Assembly: GCA_041583495.1 (NCBI GenBank)
Contig: JBFHFS010000066.1
Location: forward strand, 1 to 25,160
DNA: 25,160 nucleotides
Direction: 5' to 3'
DNA from: JBFHFS01 sp041583495
GTDB taxonomy: Bacteria > Bacteroidota > Bacteroidia > Bacteroidales > Marinilabiliaceae
Position 1 is the stretch's first letter, and every line of letters starts with the position of its first letter. Made by a program: the position numbers and the translations under genes. The notes beneath the pieces are model-generated. The model made no database searches and had not been told where the DNA came from. It saw nothing but the letters and a program-made list of their open reading frames with translations. Shown here in pieces: positions 23,125 to 25,160 of this stretch.

Positions 23125-24561
23125 ATGAGGAACAGGATTAAAATTATGGCGAGTTGGGTGCTCGGGTTAATTTATACCTTAACGTTTTTTACAGGGGTAC
23201 AAGCAGAGACGAAACAACGGCCCAACATAATTTTTCTTTTAACCGACGATCAGCGGTTTGACGCCATGGGGGCCATGGGGAATCCCATAATACAAACGCC
23301 TAATATGGATAAGTTGGCCACCTCAGGGGTTTTATTTCAGAATACCTATGTGACCACTTCTATTTGTTGTGTGAGCCGTGCCAGCATCTTAACCGGACAA
23401 TACGAGAAGGGCCATCAGATACATGATTTCAATACTGATCTCTCACCCCAGGTGAGCACCAGGACCTATCCTGCATTGCTTAAAGAGGCGGGATATAAAT
23501 TGGGATTCATTGGCAAGTACGGGGTAGGGCATCATCCACCGGCATCGATCTTTAATTTTTGGGTGGACACGGAGGCTGGCGGCAAAGGCCAGCCTGATTA
23601 TATTACGGTTGGAGCCGACGGAAGGCTGATCCACGATACCGATACCATTGGGTCGGCTATTCAAGCCTTTTTGGATCAATATGGAAAGAACGATCCCTTT
23701 TGCCTGTCGGTAAGTTTTAAAGCCCCTCATGAGCTGGATGGTGATCCTCCAACGTACGTGATTCAACCCAGATACAAAGACTATTATAAGGAGGTGTGTA
23801 TCCCTGAGCCGGTTACAGCCGATCCTAAGTATTGGGAGGCATTACCCGATGTGCTGCGTACGGAAACTAATTTTGGCAGGGCTCGATGGCGAGGTCTTTT
23901 TGGTACGGATGAATTGTACCAGGAAAACGTGAAGAACTACTACCGCTTAATAACCGGGGTAGATGATGTGGTGGGTGATATGATGAAGAAGTTGAATGCC
24001 CTTGGCATTGCAGATAATACCATCATCATCTTAATGGGAGATAACGGAATGTTTCTTGGTGAGCATGGGATGGAAGGCAAATGGTATGGATATGAAGAAT
24101 CCATCCGGGTCCCACTGTTTATTTATGATCCGACTTTACCCGATCAGGTGCGGCAATACCGGGCATCACAAATGGCTCTAAACATAGATATTGCGCCCAC
24201 CATTCTTTCCATGGCCGGTGTCCCTGTGCCCGAAGAGATGCAGGGGGTCAACCTGATCGACCTGATACAGAATAAAATTCCGGAAAGAACCGATTTCTTT
24301 TATCAGCACTACTTTCTGGGAGGGCCTCGAATTCCAAGGGTAGAAGGCGTTGTTACTCAGGATTATAAATACATGAACTACATAGAGAAAGATACCGAGG
24401 AGTTGTTTGATACCAAACATGATCCCCACGAAACAAGAAACCTGGCCAAGGATCCGGTCTATCAATTAAAATTGAAGGAGTTACAAGGCAGATATAAGGA
24501 GCTGAAGCAGCTCTATGGGGTGCCCCGGGAAGGATGGGACCAAATGAAAACGGTTTTTTAG
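23125..24561 (+). CDS. S1-family sulfatase, secreted (GlcNAc-6-sulfatase/sulfamidase-like)
   Basis: The ATG at 23125 gives 478 residues with a signal peptide (WVLGLIYTLTFFTGVQA, cut near residue 27). A TTG at 23089 in the same frame is rejected because it adds 12 residues before the signal. The fold opens with PNIIFLLTDDQRFDAMG (metal ligands D41, D42). The maturation motif is C81-C-V-S-R85 followed by ASILTGQY, so the usual proline of CxPSR is valine and C81 is the expected formylglycine. MGDNGMFLGEHGMEGKWYGYEESIRVP is given by its parts MGDNGMFLGEHGM and KWYGYEESIRVP, typical of the heparan/GlcNAc-6-sulfatase branch. C-terminal EELFDTKHDPHETRNL is standard. It probably relies on the formylglycine-generating enzyme at 11830-12999. 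The exact sulfate position is unknown. Confidence 0.92.
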   Translation: MRNRIKIMASWVLGLIYTLTFFTGVQAETKQRPNIIFLLTDDQRFDAMGAMGNPIIQTPNMDKLATSGVLFQNTYVTTSICCVSRASILTGQYEKGHQIHDFNTDLSPQVSTRTYPALLKEAGYKLGFIGKYGVGHHPPASIFNFWVDTEAGGKGQPDYITVGADGRLIHDTDTIGSAIQAFLDQYGKNDPFCLSVSFKAPHELDGDPPTYVIQPRYKDYYKEVCIPEPVTADPKYWEALPDVLRTETNFGRARWRGLFGTDELYQENVKNYYRLITGVDDVVGDMMKKLNALGIADNTIIILMGDNGMFLGEHGMEGKWYGYEESIRVPLFIYDPTLPDQVRQYRASQMALNIDIAPTILSMAGVPVPEEMQGVNLIDLIQNKIPERTDFFYQHYFLGGPRIPRVEGVVTQDYKYMNYIEKDTEELFDTKHDPHETRNLAKDPVYQLKLKELQGRYKELKQLYGVPREGWDQMKTVF

Positions 24562-24581
24562 AACAGACTTAATCTTCTTCT

Positions 24582-24609
24582 TAACGGTTCTGTTTTTCAG
24601 GAACCGTTA
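24582..24609. terminator. Hairpin between convergent genes
   Basis: TAACGGTTC (24582-24590) and GAACCGTTA (24601-24609) form a perfect 9-bp stem with a 10-base loop. It lies 20 bases after the sulfatase stop and overlaps the stop codon of the converging regulator gene. There is no strong T-run on either side, so it may act as a two-way transcript end or RNA-stabilising hairpin. Confidence 0.4.
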
Positions 24610-25160
24610 GGAAGCACTCACTTCCTTTTTATCCTGGCCGGGCGCCAATGATTTTTTATATTGAAGTGGCGAAACGCCTTTTGCTTTCTTGAACGCCAGG
24701 GAAAAGATACTTTGGCTGCTAAAGCCGCACATGCAACTAATTTCACCAAAACTTTCGTATCCCGATTGAATCAATTCTATTGATTTATTAATTCTGAAGT
24801 TTGTAATGTAATCTTTAGGTGACGAATCGGCAATATTCATGAATTTTCGGTAGAAACTTGTACGGCTCATGTTCATGTGTTCTGCCAGTTGATGAACATT
24901 AAACTCGGGCAATTGGTAATTTTCGGTAACAACCTTATTTATTTTCTTCATAAAGTTGATTTCGAAATGGTTTACGGTGTCAGCCTTAAATTCTACAGGC
25001 ATTGCTTTTTTATAATACTCCTGTATCAGGCTTCTTTGTTTTATTAAGTTTTGAATCCGGGTTTTTAGAAGGTTAAAATCAAATGGCTTTGTAATGTACT
25101 CGTCGGCTCCATATTTGAAGCCCATAATCTTATTCTCCACTTCGGCTTTGGCCGTTAACA
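24607..25160 (-). CDS. Response regulator with AraC output, C-terminal part (probable hybrid two-component system)
   Basis: The frame is open past the right edge (reading LTAKAE before VENKIMGFKYGADEY), so the N-terminus is missing; a GTG at 25140 is not a true start. The first about 40 visible residues are the end of a receiver domain, with the conserved lysine in YITKPF. A linker follows, then an AraC-type pair of helix-turn-helix motifs (FNVHQLAEHMNMSRTSFYRKF and FGEISCMCGFSSQSIFSLAFKK, given here by their cores LAEHMNMSRTSFYRKF and CMCGFSSQSIFSLAF). The arrangement receiver-linker-AraC at the C-terminus is that of hybrid two-component systems that control polysaccharide loci in Bacteroidota. 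It converges on the sulfatase at 23125 and may regulate the glycan genes here. A simple response regulator is the alternative, decided by the sequence beyond the edge. Confidence 0.85.
   Translation of the reverse strand, partial: LTAKAEVENKIMGFKYGADEYITKPFDFNLLKTRIQNLIKQRSLIQEYYKKAMPVEFKADTVNHFEINFMKKINKVVTENYQLPEFNVHQLAEHMNMSRTSFYRKFMNIADSSPKDYITNFRINKSIELIQSGYESFGEISCMCGFSSQSIFSLAFKKAKGVSPLQYKKSLAPGQDKKEVSAS

Overview
The window looks like chromosomal DNA of a Bacteroidota bacterium, probably of marine or sediment type (Marinilabiliales/Prolixibacteraceae-like, inferred). Support comes from a hybrid two-component regulator with an AraC output next to a sulfatase, a 'macroglobulin MG2 + TonB-plug' protein typical of the phylum, a secreted glycosidase/sulfatase set, the Bacteroidota promoter -7 box (TAnnTTTG) upstream of several genes, and the general lack of Shine-Dalgarno sites. 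No rRNA, tRNA, CRISPR array, insertion sequence or phage gene was seen.

Region 1 (1-3500, minus strand): a tamA-tamB pair. This is a three-POTRA Omp85 outer-membrane protein followed by the N-terminal 500 residues of a TamB-like inner-membrane-anchored protein, which runs off the left edge.

Region 2 (3654-8914, minus strand, with a divergent AraC-type regulator at 9029-9886): a corrinoid methyl-transfer operon. In transcription order it encodes a corrinoid protein, a UroD-family methyltransferase with an unexpected C-terminal thioredoxin-like domain (CAPC), a CobW-type GTPase, a stand-alone relative of the methionine-synthase activation domain with a C-terminal cysteine cluster, and an ATP-dependent corrinoid reductive activator (2Fe-2S + DUF4445). 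The first four genes are nearly or actually overlapping; the last has its own likely promoter. No pterin-binding methyltransferase and no recognisable MttB/MtmB/MtaB-type substrate methyltransferase lies nearby, so substrate and methyl acceptor are unknown. This is the most interesting part of the window.

Region 3 (10192-24561): glycan degradation. It holds a GH20 beta-N-acetylhexosaminidase (+), then on the minus strand a lipoprotein formylglycine-generating enzyme with both catalytic cysteines, an S1 sulfatase lipoprotein, a DUF5060 glycosidase-like protein, the MG2/plug protein, and a GH27 alpha-galactosidase with NPCBM and Ig-like modules. A second S1 sulfatase (+) follows an approximately 1 kb intergenic region carrying a cluster of palindromes and two orphan terminator-like hairpins. 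The formylglycine-generating enzyme would activate both sulfatases, and the set suggests attack on a sulfated glycan containing galactose and N-acetylhexosamine. No SusC/SusD pair is in the window.

Region 4 (24607-25160, minus strand): the C-terminal end of a response-regulator/AraC output protein, probably a hybrid two-component system controlling neighbouring glycan genes.
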